Shown in pieces: positions 8,529 through 18,163 of a stretch of 64,000 nucleotides of DNA. How positions within the stretch are numbered: position 1 is the stretch's first letter; each line of letters starts with the position of its first letter. The notes below the pieces were generated by a model that made no database searches, was not told the origin of the DNA, and saw only the letters and a list, made by a program, of their open reading frames with translations. Source of the DNA: Haladaptatus cibarius D43 (GTDB taxonomy: Archaea; Halobacteriota; Halobacteria; Halobacteriales; Haladaptataceae); contig NZ_JDTH01000002.1 in NCBI RefSeq assembly GCF_000710615.1, positions 1,852,082 to 1,916,081 of the forward strand, written 5' to 3'. The position numbers were made by a program, and so were the translations under genes.

Positions 8529-9776
8529 GTGCAACGCCAACGGGTTCAGTTTTACGCGCTCTATCTCACTCGGTTCGCCGCCGGGTTCGGAGTCATCACG
8601 CTGGCGACCCTACTTCCCGAATATCTCAACGTTCTCGACCCGGAGTCGGGAGTCGTCGTCGGCCTGTTCGTTTCCGGATTGACCGCGGCACAAACCGTGG
8701 TCACCATCCCGATGGCGTGGGCGGGCGACCGCTACGACAAGCGAACCGTCCTGCTCGTAAGTCTCGCGCTATCGGTTTGCTCCTACGCCGCCTTCCCGTT
8801 CGTAGAGAGCAGTTGGGGCTTCATTGCGGCGCGGGCGCTTCAAGGAGTTGCCATCACCGGAACCAGCCTCATCACGCTTTCTCTGGTCGGGGAACTCTCG
8901 TCGGTAGACACGCGAGCGAACAACATCGGCAAGGCGAACTCGGCGCGGTTTGCGGCGTCCATCCTCGGGTCGATTGCCGCTGCGGTGCTGTACAGTCGCT
9001 ACGGATTCAGCGTGGTTTTCGGTGTCATCGTTGCCCTACTAATTCCGGCCCTGCTCGGTATCCTCCTGTTCGTCGAACGTGATGGGACGCGAATCGAGGG
9101 GTTCCCCTTCTCGGATTTGGCGCTGAATCCCAAACTGCTCACGCTGACGAGTTTCCGGGCGCAGTACGCCGTGGCGGTGACGATGGTTCGAAACTGGGTC
9201 GTCGTCTACGCCGGACTGAACGCCGCGGAGGGTGGACTGGCATACGCGGCCCTCGCAGTCAGCGTCGTTCTCGTCTCGGAGAAGTTCATGAACATGCTGT
9301 TTCAGCCCTACACGGGCCGACTGTCCGACAATTACGGACGCGCCCTCTTCGTCTTCGTCGGCGGCGGACTGTACGGATTGGTCGCCCTCTGCGTTCCATT
9401 CGCCCCCACAATCGGCCAAACGCTCGGCCTGCCAGCCATGTTTCCCATCCTCGGCGAACTCTCGCCCGCTTTCCTGCCCCTCGTCTTCCTGAACGCCCTC
9501 CTCGGCGTGGCGGACAGTTTCCGCGAACCGGCCAGCATGGCCCTCTTCGCGGACGAAGGCGCGGACGGCGCAGGTGTGGCCAGTAGCTTCGGAATTCGGG
9601 AACTCGTCTGGCGACCCGGAAGCATCCTCGCGCCGATTCTGGCAGGTATCCTGATGACCGGCCCCGGCATCCAGTGGGTGTTTTACGTCGGTGGTTTGGC
9701 CTCTATTTCCGGCGTGCTGACCTTCTTCGGCGTGCTGTCGTATTCGCACGGCGCGAAGGCGCTGACGCAGTGGTAG
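8529..9776 (+). CDS. MFS transporter
   Basis: A 415-residue major facilitator superfamily permease with 12 predicted hydrophobic segments and a GTG start at 8529. The loop between helices 2 and 3 contains AWAGDRYDKRTVLL, the MFS motif A (GxxxDRxxRR-like), and a related loop YTGRLSDNYGRALFVF starts the second half. The substrate is not evident; drug or metabolite efflux is the common role for this type. It follows the zinc-finger microprotein by 99 bp. Confidence 0.85.
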   Translation: MQRQRVQFYALYLTRFAAGFGVITLATLLPEYLNVLDPESGVVVGLFVSGLTAAQTVVTIPMAWAGDRYDKRTVLLVSLALSVCSYAAFPFVESSWGFIAARALQGVAITGTSLITLSLVGELSSVDTRANNIGKANSARFAASILGSIAAAVLYSRYGFSVVFGVIVALLIPALLGILLFVERDGTRIEGFPFSDLALNPKLLTLTSFRAQYAVAVTMVRNWVVVYAGLNAAEGGLAYAALAVSVVLVSEKFMNMLFQPYTGRLSDNYGRALFVFVGGGLYGLVALCVPFAPTIGQTLGLPAMFPILGELSPAFLPLVFLNALLGVADSFREPASMALFADEGADGAGVASSFGIRELVWRPGSILAPILAGILMTGPGIQWVFYVGGLASISGVLTFFGVLSYSHGAKALTQW

Positions 9777-9970
9777 CGAAACGAAACTGCATTTGATGCG
9801 GATTCGGTTGGTGGTACATTTGGTGCAGAGATAGGATTTGGCCACAGAATCGGTTTTTAAAGCCGAGAAACTCCGTCGAGAACCGTATCTTTCGAGGTGC
9901 TAGCTATTGCCGACTCCAATCAGACCGCCTCCGCACCGCACCCGCCAGTTCGCGGTTACACCGCTCACAT

Positions 9971-9991
9971 CGAGATTTCTTCGAAATCTCG
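9971..9991. repeat. Perfect 9-bp hairpin
   Basis: Arms CGAGATTTC and GAAATCTCG are separated by a 3-nt loop (TTC). It is internal to the nested inverted repeats of the 9.8-10.3 kb noncoding region. Confidence 0.7.
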
Positions 9992-10134
9992 TACTCCCCA
10001 CTCCTCCCCGCCAGCGCGGAAGTTGCACTCGATGTTCGCTAACGCTTCACCTCTCGTGCGAGCGCGCTGGCACAAACCACCGCGAACACACCAGCCAAAA
10101 GCCAAAATCGGCGATTCAACCAATCACTTGGCGG

Positions 10135-10170
10135 GGCCGAGGGCAGTCGCCCTCGGCCCGCCTGCGGGCC
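10135..10170. repeat. Two overlapping GC-rich hairpins
   Basis: The first has arms GGCCGAGGG (10135-10143) and CCCTCGGCC (10150-10158) with a 6-nt loop. The second has arms GGCCCGC (10155-10161) and GCGGGCC (10164-10170) with a 2-nt loop. They share four bases, so the two structures are mutually exclusive in one RNA. There is no U-tract, so this is not a classical terminator. Confidence 0.65.
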
Positions 10171-10336
10171 TGGCGGACTGGCGAACGAGGAACGAGCGAC
10201 TGCAAGGAGCAAGTGACGAGTGAGGGCGATTTGCAGACGTGATTTGCAGTCACGAAGTGAAAGACGGTTTCCTCTGCACTTGCAACCGTACGGAAACCAA
10301 CGACGGCGAAAAAGCCAAAGAAAATTCTCGGTCGGT

Positions 10337-11506
10337 TTACTCACCCAAGTCGAACATATCGGCGGCCTGTTCCATGTCTTTGTCCCCGCGGCCACTCAGA
10401 TTGATGAGAATCACGTCGTCTTCGTCCTTCTCTTCGGCAATCTGTTTCGCCAGCGCGACGGCGTGGCTGGATTCGAGTGCGGGAATAATTCCCTCCAGTT
10501 CGCTTAGTTCACGGAACGCAGAGAGGGCTTCGTCGTCAGTGATGCCGTGATACTCACAGCGACCGGACTCGTGGAACTGGGCGTGTTCCGGGCCGACGCC
10601 AGGGTAATCGAGTCCTGCGGAAACGGAGTGCACTTCCACGTCGTCCGCCAGAATCCGGGTTCGCATTCCGTGCAGAATGTCAGTTTTGCCGTTGGCCAGC
10701 GGTGCAGCGTGGCGTTTCGAGTCCGACCCCTCGCCGCCGCCCTCCGCGCCGTAGAGTTCGACTGGGTCGTCTCGGAAGGCGTGAAAGAGGCCGATTGCGT
10801 TCGACCCGCCGCCGACGCAGGCGACTGCAGCGTCGGGGAGTCCGCCGGTTTTCTCCTGTATCTGCTCCCTCGCTTCCGCGCCGATGACCGACTGGAAGTC
10901 GCGCACCATTCGCGGGAACGGGTCAGGGCCGACGACGCTCCCGACGAGGTAGTGGGTGTCCTCCATGTTTTCGGCGAAGTCCTCCAACGCGGCGTCCACC
11001 GCGTCCGCAAGGCCGGAATCGCCACGAGTGACTTCGTTCACCTCGGCCCCCATCAGGTGCATTCGGAAGACGTTCATTTTCTGGCGCTCGGCGTCCTTTT
11101 TCCCCATGTAGATTTCCGTGGGAATGTCGAGGAGCGCGCCGACCATGGCGGATGCGGTGCCGTGCTGGCCCGCACCGGTTTCCGCGATGAGACGTTCTTT
11201 TCCGGCTTTCTTAGCGAGCAATGCCTGTCCGAGGCAGTTGTTGATTTTGTGCGCTCCGCCGTGGAGCAGGTCTTCGCGTTTCAGATAGATTTGTGCGCCG
11301 TACTCCTCGGAGAGACGCTTCGCGTGGTAGATTGGTGTCGGCCTCCCCGCGAAATCCGCAAGGAGAGAGCGAAAGTCGTCCTGAAACTCGTCGGTGTCGT
11401 AAATTTCGTCGAACGCTTCTGCGAGGCCGGAGAGCGGTTCTTCGAGCGCGTCGGGGACGTATCTCCCACCGAACGTCCCGAACTGAGTCGCGTTTTCCTG
11501 TGACAT
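10337..11506 (-). CDS. trpB: Tryptophan synthase beta chain
   Basis: A 389-residue pyridoxal-phosphate enzyme that condenses indole with serine to tryptophan. The PLP lysine is Lys87 in [11 protein letters not shown], the phosphate loop is [10 protein letters not shown] and AETGAGQHG is intact. Length fits the TrpB1 class rather than the longer TrpB2. No trpA, trpC or other trp gene is adjacent, so this copy is solitary. A TATA-like element (minus-strand TTTATGT, 11532-11538) and a palindrome at 11509-11526 lie directly upstream. It may act with a TrpA encoded elsewhere or as an indole-salvage enzyme. Confidence 0.93.
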   Translation of the reverse strand: MSQENATQFGTFGGRYVPDALEEPLSGLAEAFDEIYDTDEFQDDFRSLLADFAGRPTPIYHAKRLSEEYGAQIYLKREDLLHGGAHKINNCLGQALLAKKAGKERLIAETGAGQHGTASAMVGALLDIPTEIYMGKKDAERQKMNVFRMHLMGAEVNEVTRGDSGLADAVDAALEDFAENMEDTHYLVGSVVGPDPFPRMVRDFQSVIGAEAREQIQEKTGGLPDAAVACVGGGSNAIGLFHAFRDDPVELYGAEGGGEGSDSKRHAAPLANGKTDILHGMRTRILADDVEVHSVSAGLDYPGVGPEHAQFHESGRCEYHGITDDEALSAFRELSELEGIIPALESSHAVALAKQIAEEKDEDDVILINLSGRGDKDMEQAADMFDLGE

Positions 11507-11508
11507 GG

Positions 11509-11526
11509 GGGAATCGTTTCATTCCC
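11509..11526 (-). promoter_or_regulatory. Candidate operator at the trpB transcription start
   Basis: A perfect dyad GGGAAT-N6-ATTCCC lies between the TATA box (11532-11538) and the trpB ATG (11506), over the expected start of transcription. A repressor bound here would block initiation, which would suit tryptophan- or indole-responsive control. No regulator gene is adjacent. Confidence 0.5.
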
Positions 11527-11589
11527 ATGTACATAAATCTACTTCAGAGATCATCGGAGAGCATTAAGAGACATATATGTACAACCTCT

Positions 11590-11604
11590 ATGGCCGGAGG
11601 CCAT
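11590..11604. repeat. Short hairpin between trpB and the FAD-Rieske gene
   Basis: Arms ATGGCC and GGCCAT with a GGA loop lie in the 216-bp gap upstream of trpB. The significance is unknown; it may be part of the 3' end of the upstream minus-strand transcript. Confidence 0.35.
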
Positions 11605-11722
11605 TCGTAACACCAGTTGCGTGGCAGTACCCAAATACTATTCTACGAGAATCATTTCTGAAACTTAACGCTGGAAAGAGGAGCTAAATTCAACTCAAAG
11701 AAGTCATGTCCACCGGCAATTC

Positions 11723-13255
11723 TCACTTCTTCGGCAAGTCACGAACCGCTGGCCCGTCGAGAACTGCCCCATCGAAGTCGAACCGCGACCCGTGACACGG
11801 ACAATCCCACGATTGCTCCGCGTCGTTCCACGCGACGACACATTTCAGGTGCGTACAAACCGCCGAAACGCGGTGGAGTTCACCATCCTCGTCCCGGTAC
11901 TCGGCGACGGCGTTTCCGTCCTCGCGGGTTACTCTCGCCTCTCCTCGTGGGAGAGAATCGTGCGATTTGCGCGTTCCGTGCGGTTTCCGAACCCAGTCCT
12001 CCACGAATCGCTTTCCCGTGTTCGCGTTCTCCTGCGCGAGTGGTTTCGCATCCGACAGGGACGGGAGTCGTCTGGGGTCGAAAACGTCCGACCACTCGCT
12101 TCCCCGTCCGGCGATTTCGTCGGCGAGAATCCGACCCGCGGCGATACCGTTCGTCATCCCCCACCCGCCGAATCCCGTTGCGACGTAGACGTCGTCCATC
12201 CACGGCGCAAGCGGGCCAACGAACGGAACGGAATCCGTCGTTCGATAATCCTGCGTTGACCAGCGGTAGACTACTTCTTCCACATCGAAGTGGTTTCTCG
12301 CCTCGCGCTCGACTGCGCGATATCTGTCGGCGGTCGAACCACCTTGTCCAGTTTTGTGATTTTGCCCGCCAATGAGGACGAACGATTCGCCGTCGATTTC
12401 GTGTGGTCGAACCGAGAAATATGGCTCGCCGGAGCGATAGTACATCCCCTTCGGTTGCGGGTCGGCGATTCGAGTTGCCAGCACGTACGACCGCTTCGGA
12501 AACTGCCGGGCGAAGTATCCGGCGGGGTCGGAAAATGGAAAATGGGTTGCGACGACGACGGCGTCCGCGGTTACGGTTCCTCGCTCCGTCGTGACTTTGC
12601 AGGGCGAACCGGAATCGAGGTCGGTTGCCTTCGTCTGTTCGAAAACATCGCATCCGTCGCCGGAAATTTCGGCGGCTAACCCGAGCAGATACTTCCGCGG
12701 ATGGAACTGCGCTTGGTCGTCGAATCGAACTGCGGCCACGGCGTCCGACGGAATCGAAATATCCTCCGTGAAGGAAGCGGGCAGGCCGACGCTCCGCGCG
12801 GCGTTCACCTCCTGTCGAATTTTGTTCCGGTCGTTTTCGTCAGAGACGTAAGTGTAGGCAGGGCGGGTACGAAAATCACAGTCGAAGTCGTCCGCGCGCT
12901 CGGCGACGATTTCGATGGCGGCCTCGTTCGCCTCGGCGTACTGGCGAGCGCGGTCGCGCCCGAACCGGGAGACGAGTGATTGATACACGATTCCGTGCTG
13001 ACTCGTCAATTTGGCGGTCGTTCGCGCTGTCACTCCGGAGACGATTCTATCGGATTCGAGCACCGAAACTGTTCGTCCGGCGTCTTTCAGTTCCATCGCG
13101 GCGGAGAGCCCCGCGATACCGCCGCCGACGACCGCAACGTCTACGCGATGGTCGTCCTGAAGCGGTTCGAAATCGGTCGATTCAGTCGTTTCGAGCCAGA
13201 GTGAGTCGTCTGTTCCGGGTAAGTCGTCCGTTTCCGGTGAGTCGTTTGCATTCAT
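11723..13255 (-). CDS. FAD-dependent oxidoreductase with C-terminal Rieske domain
   Basis: A 510-residue two-domain protein. The N-terminal DAO-type flavoprotein domain has the dinucleotide motif VAVVGGGIAGLSAAMEL (about 39-55) and GFGGWGMTNGIAAG near the end of the domain. The C-terminal 85 residues form a Rieske [2Fe-2S] domain with CTHLKC and CPCHGSRF, both Cys-x-His and Cys-x2-His ligand sets intact. The architecture suggests electron flow from an amine- or amino-acid-like donor via FAD to the iron-sulfur cluster. The substrate is unknown. No signal peptide is seen, so it is probably cytoplasmic. Confidence 0.88.
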   Translation of the reverse strand: MNANDSPETDDLPGTDDSLWLETTESTDFEPLQDDHRVDVAVVGGGIAGLSAAMELKDAGRTVSVLESDRIVSGVTARTTAKLTSQHGIVYQSLVSRFGRDRARQYAEANEAAIEIVAERADDFDCDFRTRPAYTYVSDENDRNKIRQEVNAARSVGLPASFTEDISIPSDAVAAVRFDDQAQFHPRKYLLGLAAEISGDGCDVFEQTKATDLDSGSPCKVTTERGTVTADAVVVATHFPFSDPAGYFARQFPKRSYVLATRIADPQPKGMYYRSGEPYFSVRPHEIDGESFVLIGGQNHKTGQGGSTADRYRAVEREARNHFDVEEVVYRWSTQDYRTTDSVPFVGPLAPWMDDVYVATGFGGWGMTNGIAAGRILADEIAGRGSEWSDVFDPRRLPSLSDAKPLAQENANTGKRFVEDWVRKPHGTRKSHDSLPRGEARVTREDGNAVAEYRDEDGELHRVSAVCTHLKCVVAWNDAEQSWDCPCHGSRFDFDGAVLDGPAVRDLPKK

Positions 13256-13333
13256 GGAAACCCCCGAACACGTTCGAGGTCGGAGTGGATAAGGAAGGTG
13301 GCCGGAAGATGGGCGACCGAAACCGATGTGAGA

Positions 13334-14965
13334 TTACTGCATGTAGCCGAGGTCGGCCAGTCGCTCCTCGACGCCTGCTTCGTCGTCGCTGTCCATCGAA
13401 ACGTCGTCGTCTTCGTCGTACTCCGGATAGCTCTGTGAACCACTATCGTCAACGACCGGAATTACGTCTCCGTCCATTCGGTCGCTGTACGGAATCCCGA
13501 ACGCGGACATAATGGTCGGCGCAACGTCGAAGAGATGAGCCTTCGTCGGCATTCCGTCCGGGTCGATTCCCCTTCCTTGCGCGGCGACGATACCCTCTAT
13601 TTTGTGATTCCACGGTTCGGTCGGCGGTGCGAAGTAATCGCCAAGCAGTTGTGCAGAGAGGAACTGCCCCATCTCGTTCGGAATCGTCACGATGTCCGGG
13701 GCGTTGTCGGCGTTTTTCCCGTGGAAGTACTTCTCGCGGGGTGCGACTTCGCCGAAGACCGGTTCGCCGTCGGGTGTTTCTACCCCACTGAGTTTTTCTA
13801 TCAAGTCGTCGCGGACTTCGTCGTACTTGTCCGGGGGAACGATACCCTGCGGTTCACGGCCGCGCAAGTTGATTCTGACGCCCAACTCGGTTCGGGCGCG
13901 CATGTAGGCGGTCGATTTCGGGAAATCGACCTGCTCGTTTCCGGTTCGGGCGACGTTTTTCGGCGCGTACTGCTTTGCGATTTCCGCCAGCCCGACCTTC
14001 TCCAAACCAGTTCTGATTCGGTGGGCGGTGAACCCGAACTCCGCCATCTTCGCGGCCATTCGCTCGAAGGTGTTCGGTTCCCACGTCTTCGTATCCTTGC
14101 CTTCCCGGAGTTCCTCCTGAATCGGGTTCCACGACGGCATTCCTTTGCCACCTTTCCGTGCCTTCACGTAGCCTTCGTCGCGCAGAAACTCGTTGACGCG
14201 GAACTCGTACTTTTCGTAGGGACCCATCCCGTGGTCGCTGGCGATGAGAACCGTGTTCGGGTCACACTCCTCCAGCAATTGGCCGACCTGCTTGTCGGCT
14301 TCCTCGTAGACGGTTTTCACCTTGTCCCACTCGCCGTTGAACTCGTGGAAGACGGTGTCCGTCTTCTGGAATTGGACGAACCCGAAGTCGGGTTCGTGTT
14401 TGTCGGCCAGATAGCGGAACGCCTCGCCGCGCATGCGGACGAGGTTCGTGTACTCGTCCATCTTTTCAGCGTCCGAGAGTCGCTCGTCACCGCGGGTGTA
14501 GTTCGGATAGACTCGATAGTCGCCGATTTCGTTGCGAACCTCGTCCAGTAGCCCTTCCGGATAGCACCGGGGGTCTTCCGGCCCGATGAAACCCGGAATT
14601 ATCGCGCCATCGATTTCTTCCGGTGGATGGGTAACTGGCACGTTGACGACGACACTCGATTTGCCGTGTTTATCGAGCAGCGACCATATCGAGTGTTCCT
14701 CGACGTCGTTTCCGCTGACGACGTGGAAGTCGTAACCTTCGTAGGCGACGAACCCACAGACGCCGTGTTGTCCGGGGTTGACCCCCGTGTAGAGTGACGG
14801 CCACGCACTCGGCGTCCACGGCGGCATCTGGGACTCGAGCGGGGCGGACGCGCCATCCTCACAGATAGACCGAATGTTCGGGATAACGTCTTCTTCGTAG
14901 AGGCGTTCGAAAACTGGCAGACAGCCCGCGTCGATACCGATGAGGAGGACATCTACGTTACTCAT
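13334..14965 (-). CDS. Alkaline-phosphatase-superfamily phosphodiesterase/pyrophosphatase
   Basis: A 543-residue protein of the type I phosphodiesterase/nucleotide pyrophosphatase family. The opening strand VLLIGIDAGC supplies a metal Asp, PPWTPSAWPSLYTG carries the Thr/Ser nucleophile region, and IASDHGMGPYEK supplies the Asp-His metal pair. A further metal site is likely around NHKIEGIVAAQG. It has no signal peptide. Related haloarchaeal genes often lie near surface-polysaccharide clusters, but none is seen here, so the substrate stays open. It is transcribed in the same direction as the FAD-Rieske gene, 78 bp upstream of it. Confidence 0.85.
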   Translation of the reverse strand: MSNVDVLLIGIDAGCLPVFERLYEEDVIPNIRSICEDGASAPLESQMPPWTPSAWPSLYTGVNPGQHGVCGFVAYEGYDFHVVSGNDVEEHSIWSLLDKHGKSSVVVNVPVTHPPEEIDGAIIPGFIGPEDPRCYPEGLLDEVRNEIGDYRVYPNYTRGDERLSDAEKMDEYTNLVRMRGEAFRYLADKHEPDFGFVQFQKTDTVFHEFNGEWDKVKTVYEEADKQVGQLLEECDPNTVLIASDHGMGPYEKYEFRVNEFLRDEGYVKARKGGKGMPSWNPIQEELREGKDTKTWEPNTFERMAAKMAEFGFTAHRIRTGLEKVGLAEIAKQYAPKNVARTGNEQVDFPKSTAYMRARTELGVRINLRGREPQGIVPPDKYDEVRDDLIEKLSGVETPDGEPVFGEVAPREKYFHGKNADNAPDIVTIPNEMGQFLSAQLLGDYFAPPTEPWNHKIEGIVAAQGRGIDPDGMPTKAHLFDVAPTIMSAFGIPYSDRMDGDVIPVVDDSGSQSYPEYDEDDDVSMDSDDEAGVEERLADLGYMQ

Positions 14966-15125
14966 CGTATCTCACCCGGGACATAGCTTCGGCCAGCGTA
15001 TCTCGTTTCTTCCGTCGGACAGGAACCATATCGACCCTGCGCTGCGACGCTCGCCAGACTCATTGCTGGCTCCTACCAGTTCTACTCATTTTATTATGGC
15101 ACGCTTAAACCTCCACGACAGTAAA

Positions 15126-16550
15126 TTAGTCGCCTTCGCCGTCAGTAGCAACCGTGCTGGTGTCGTCGATGACAGTTCGCTTCCACGTTCCACGGGTGAA
15201 CCAGAGCGCGGCGGCGACTGCTCCGACGACGTTGCCGACTGCCATTCCCATCCAAATCCCGGTCGGCCCCATGTCCTGAACGAATGCGAGATAGTAGACG
15301 ACTGGAACCCGCCCAAGCCAGAGCGCCACCATCGAAAACGCCATCGCAGTTTTCGTGTTTCCGGCCCCGCGGTACGCACCGAGCAGCACCTGTAACAGAG
15401 CCATAAACGCGAACTCGACGGAACGAATCCGGAGATACTCACTTCCGAACTCGATTGTTGCCGCGGCCTCCTGCGTTCCCGTCGCCATGAATACGCCGAC
15501 GATTGGTTCCGGAAACAGTGCCGCAACGATTGCAACGGAAAGCATGACGGCGGAGCCAACCTTCGCCGCGAGCCAAACGGCGCGCTCCGCACGGTCAGGT
15601 TTCTCCGCGCCGAGGTTCTGCCCGACCATCGTGTTGGTCGCCCGGCCTAACCCCATTGCCGGGAGAAACACGAGTGAGGCGAGGCGATTACCAAGTCCGT
15701 AAGCGCTGACCACGGGCGGCGCGAACTGGACGACCATTGCGGTCAGAGTAATCATCGCCAGCGCACTGGTGGATTGTTCGAGCGCGCTCGGCGTACCGAG
15801 TCGAACGATGTCCCAAATGTATCCGAGGTCGGGAACGAGGTCACCGACCTGTACGTCCGGCCCGGCGCTGGTTCCGAACAGGATGTACAGTCCGAGGACG
15901 GTTGCGACCGCTCGCGCGGAGATGGTTGCGAGCGCGGCACCTTGGATTCCCATGCCTTCAATGGGACCGAATCCGAAGATGAGTAGCGGATCGAGAATGA
16001 CGTTCACGACCACGCTGACGAACATGATTCGCATGGGCGTCCGAGTGTTACCGTAACCCCGCATCAGCGAACTGAAGACGAAGAAGCCGAAGAGGAACGG
16101 CAGGCCGAGGAAGAACACTTCCATGTACTGGCGAGCGAGCGGAACGACATCCACCGTCGTCGCTCCCTGAGACGGCATCAGTGTGAGCATCGGTTCGGTG
16201 AGGAAGAAACCGAGCGTCCCGAGGACGACCGAGAGGAGTGCCACGAACGACAGAATTTGTCCCGCGACTTTTCCGGCAGACCCTTCGCTATCGGCCCCGG
16301 TGTATTGGGCGACGAGGATGCTCCCGGCGGTCGTGAATCCGCCCGCGATGGAGATAAGGAAGAAGATAAGCGGGAACGCGATACTCATCGCGCCGACCGC
16401 GTTGGCGGAGAGTCGACCCAGCCAGAAGGTGTCCGCGACGTTGTACATCACCTGCAACAACTGAATAACGACTATCGGCCACGCGAGTTCGAACATCGGT
16501 CGCACCAACCCACCCTCCGTAATCGAACTGCTGGGCTGTGTGCTAGTCAT
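15126..16550 (-). CDS. MATE family efflux transporter
   Basis: A 474-residue integral membrane protein with 12 hydrophobic segments in two related halves, opening FELAWPIVVIQLLQVMYNVADTFW, the standard MATE N-terminus. MATE proteins export cationic or aromatic compounds in exchange for Na+ or H+. This copy is intact. A closely similar but broken copy lies at 22346-23762. Upstream of the ATG (16557-16600) are repeated GAAAC/GTTTC half sites that might be regulatory. Confidence 0.9.
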   Translation of the reverse strand: MTSTQPSSSITEGGLVRPMFELAWPIVVIQLLQVMYNVADTFWLGRLSANAVGAMSIAFPLIFFLISIAGGFTTAGSILVAQYTGADSEGSAGKVAGQILSFVALLSVVLGTLGFFLTEPMLTLMPSQGATTVDVVPLARQYMEVFFLGLPFLFGFFVFSSLMRGYGNTRTPMRIMFVSVVVNVILDPLLIFGFGPIEGMGIQGAALATISARAVATVLGLYILFGTSAGPDVQVGDLVPDLGYIWDIVRLGTPSALEQSTSALAMITLTAMVVQFAPPVVSAYGLGNRLASLVFLPAMGLGRATNTMVGQNLGAEKPDRAERAVWLAAKVGSAVMLSVAIVAALFPEPIVGVFMATGTQEAAATIEFGSEYLRIRSVEFAFMALLQVLLGAYRGAGNTKTAMAFSMVALWLGRVPVVYYLAFVQDMGPTGIWMGMAVGNVVGAVAAALWFTRGTWKRTVIDDTSTVATDGEGD

Positions 16551-16826
16551 CGTACTTTCGAAACGAAATAGTACCGTTTCAATATTTCGACTCTAAAATC
16601 AGGTGGCAATATCTACCAGAACCCGGCTTCGAGGTCATGTCCGCAGGAACCGCGGGAGAGATTTCCGAAAGGTAATTCGGGTTTAAAAACAGCCTAAACC
16701 GGGCAAAAGTGGATTTAGGCGGTAGTGAAATCCAGAGATAGTCACGACGTCCATCTGACCAGCCGTCGAAACCGAAGTACTCATAGCCGTTAGGTGCACC
16801 AATGGAGACGGAACGAACGGACATTT

Positions 16827-18146
16827 ATGATACTGACTGGAACAGTCGTCGCCGACGCGACGACGATTATCGAGGACGGGGCAGTCGTCGTCTCCGGCGA
16901 GACGATCGAAGCAGTCGGTGACCGCACCGAACTGCTCGACAGATACGCCGAACACGACGTAGACGAGTACGACCTTCTCCTTCCGGGCCTCGTCGGCGGC
17001 CACATTCACTCGGTACAGAGCCTCGGGCGAGGAATCGCCGACGACGCCGAACTGCTCGACTGGTTGTTCGAATACGTCCTCCCGATGGAAGCCAATCTCG
17101 ACGCGGAGGAGATGTACGCCGCGGCCCGATTAGGCTATCTCGAACTCATCGAGAGCGGGACGACCACCTGTATCGACCACCTCTCGGTTCGGCATGCAAA
17201 TCGAGCCTTCGACGCCGCGGAGGAGATGAGAATCCGGGGTCGCATCGGAAAGGTGCTGATGGACAAACGCGCCCCCGAGGGACTCCACGAAGTCACCGAG
17301 GCGGGACTGGAAACGACGGAAGACCTCATCCGGCAGTACCACGGCGCGAACAATGGCCGGATTCAGTACGCCGTCACGCCGCGATTCGCCGTCTCCTGTA
17401 CCGAGGAGTGTCTCCGCGGTGCGCGACGATTAACCGACAAATACGACGGCGTAAGAATCCACACGCACGCGAGCGAAAATCAGGACGAAATCGTCACCGT
17501 GGAATCCGACACCGGCCAGCGAAACATTCACTGGTTGGACGAAGTCGGATTGACTGGCGAAGACGTCGTCCTCGCCCACTGCGTCTGGACGGACGAATCG
17601 GAGCGCGAGGTGCTTGCGGAGACGGGAACACATGTCACCTACTGTCCCTCTTCGAACATGAAACTCGCCAGTGGAATCGCGCCAATCATCGACTACCTCG
17701 ACCGGGGAATCAACGTCGCGCTGGGCAACGACGGCCCGCCGTGCAACAACACGTTAGACCCCTTCACCGAAATGCGGCAAGCGAGCCTCCTGCAAAAGGT
17801 GGACGAACTCGACGCGCAGGCGGCCCCCGCGGGAACCATCTTCGAGATGGCGACGATAAACGGCGCTCGCGCCGCCGGATTCGACCGCGTCGGAAAACTC
17901 CGGGAAGGCTGGCAGGCAGACATCATCGGCGTGACAGCCGACATCACCCGCGCGACACCGCTGTACGACCCGCTTTCGCACGCCGTTTTCGGCGCGCACG
18001 GCGACGACGTGGAGTTCACGATGGTCGCCGGAGACGTGCTTCAACAAGACGGCGAGGTCGTCGTCGCCGACGCCGACGCGATTCGCGCGGAGGCGAACGA
18101 AATCGCGGCAGGGCTAGACGTGGCTCCCGAAACCGGCATCTTCTGA
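16827..18146 (+). CDS. Amidohydrolase (5'-deoxyadenosine / SAH / methylthioadenosine deaminase type)
   Basis: A 439-residue metal-dependent hydrolase of the amidohydrolase superfamily. Metal ligands are seen in GGHIHSVQSLGRG, IHTHASEN and VLAHCVW, and the catalytic Asp in ALGNDGPPCNN. The order and spacing match the MtaD/DadD group that deaminates adenosine-like nucleosides in methionine and S-adenosylmethionine recycling; other cytosine-deaminase-like roles cannot be excluded. The start at ATG 16827 (MILTGTVV) gives the normal N-terminal beta-sandwich. The frame is open upstream to 16794, but those residues do not look like protein. Confidence 0.85.
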   Translation: MILTGTVVADATTIIEDGAVVVSGETIEAVGDRTELLDRYAEHDVDEYDLLLPGLVGGHIHSVQSLGRGIADDAELLDWLFEYVLPMEANLDAEEMYAAARLGYLELIESGTTTCIDHLSVRHANRAFDAAEEMRIRGRIGKVLMDKRAPEGLHEVTEAGLETTEDLIRQYHGANNGRIQYAVTPRFAVSCTEECLRGARRLTDKYDGVRIHTHASENQDEIVTVESDTGQRNIHWLDEVGLTGEDVVLAHCVWTDESEREVLAETGTHVTYCPSSNMKLASGIAPIIDYLDRGINVALGNDGPPCNNTLDPFTEMRQASLLQKVDELDAQAAPAGTIFEMATINGARAAGFDRVGKLREGWQADIIGVTADITRATPLYDPLSHAVFGAHGDDVEFTMVAGDVLQQDGEVVVADADAIRAEANEIAAGLDVAPETGIF

Positions 18147-18163
18147 GCGTTGCCGATTTCCGG

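Larger units (their letters stand above)
9777..10336. other. 560-bp noncoding region rich in inverted repeats
   Basis: No convincing gene is seen here. The region holds many perfect inverted repeats: GTTCGCGGT at 9948-9956 with ACCGCGAAC at 10079-10087; GCCAGCGCG at 10010-10018 with CGCGCTGGC at 10063-10071; and local hairpins listed separately. The first two pairs are nested, so a transcript could form a closed multi-branch structure of about 140 nt. Next to it, at about 10181-10225, lie short reiterated GAACGAG/GACGAG motifs. It lies between convergent genes (MFS and trpB). It could be a structured RNA, a mobile-element footprint or a chromosomal repeat. Confidence 0.5.

Noticed and set aside
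9777-10336. Signal recognition particle RNA in the structured intergenic region
   Set aside because: The conserved helix 8 motif (GGAAG...GCAGC type) is not present.
16579-16824. 81-codon minus-strand frame upstream of the amidohydrolase
   Set aside because: No promoter, no recognisable pattern and overlap with the amidohydrolase leader; coding cannot be supported.
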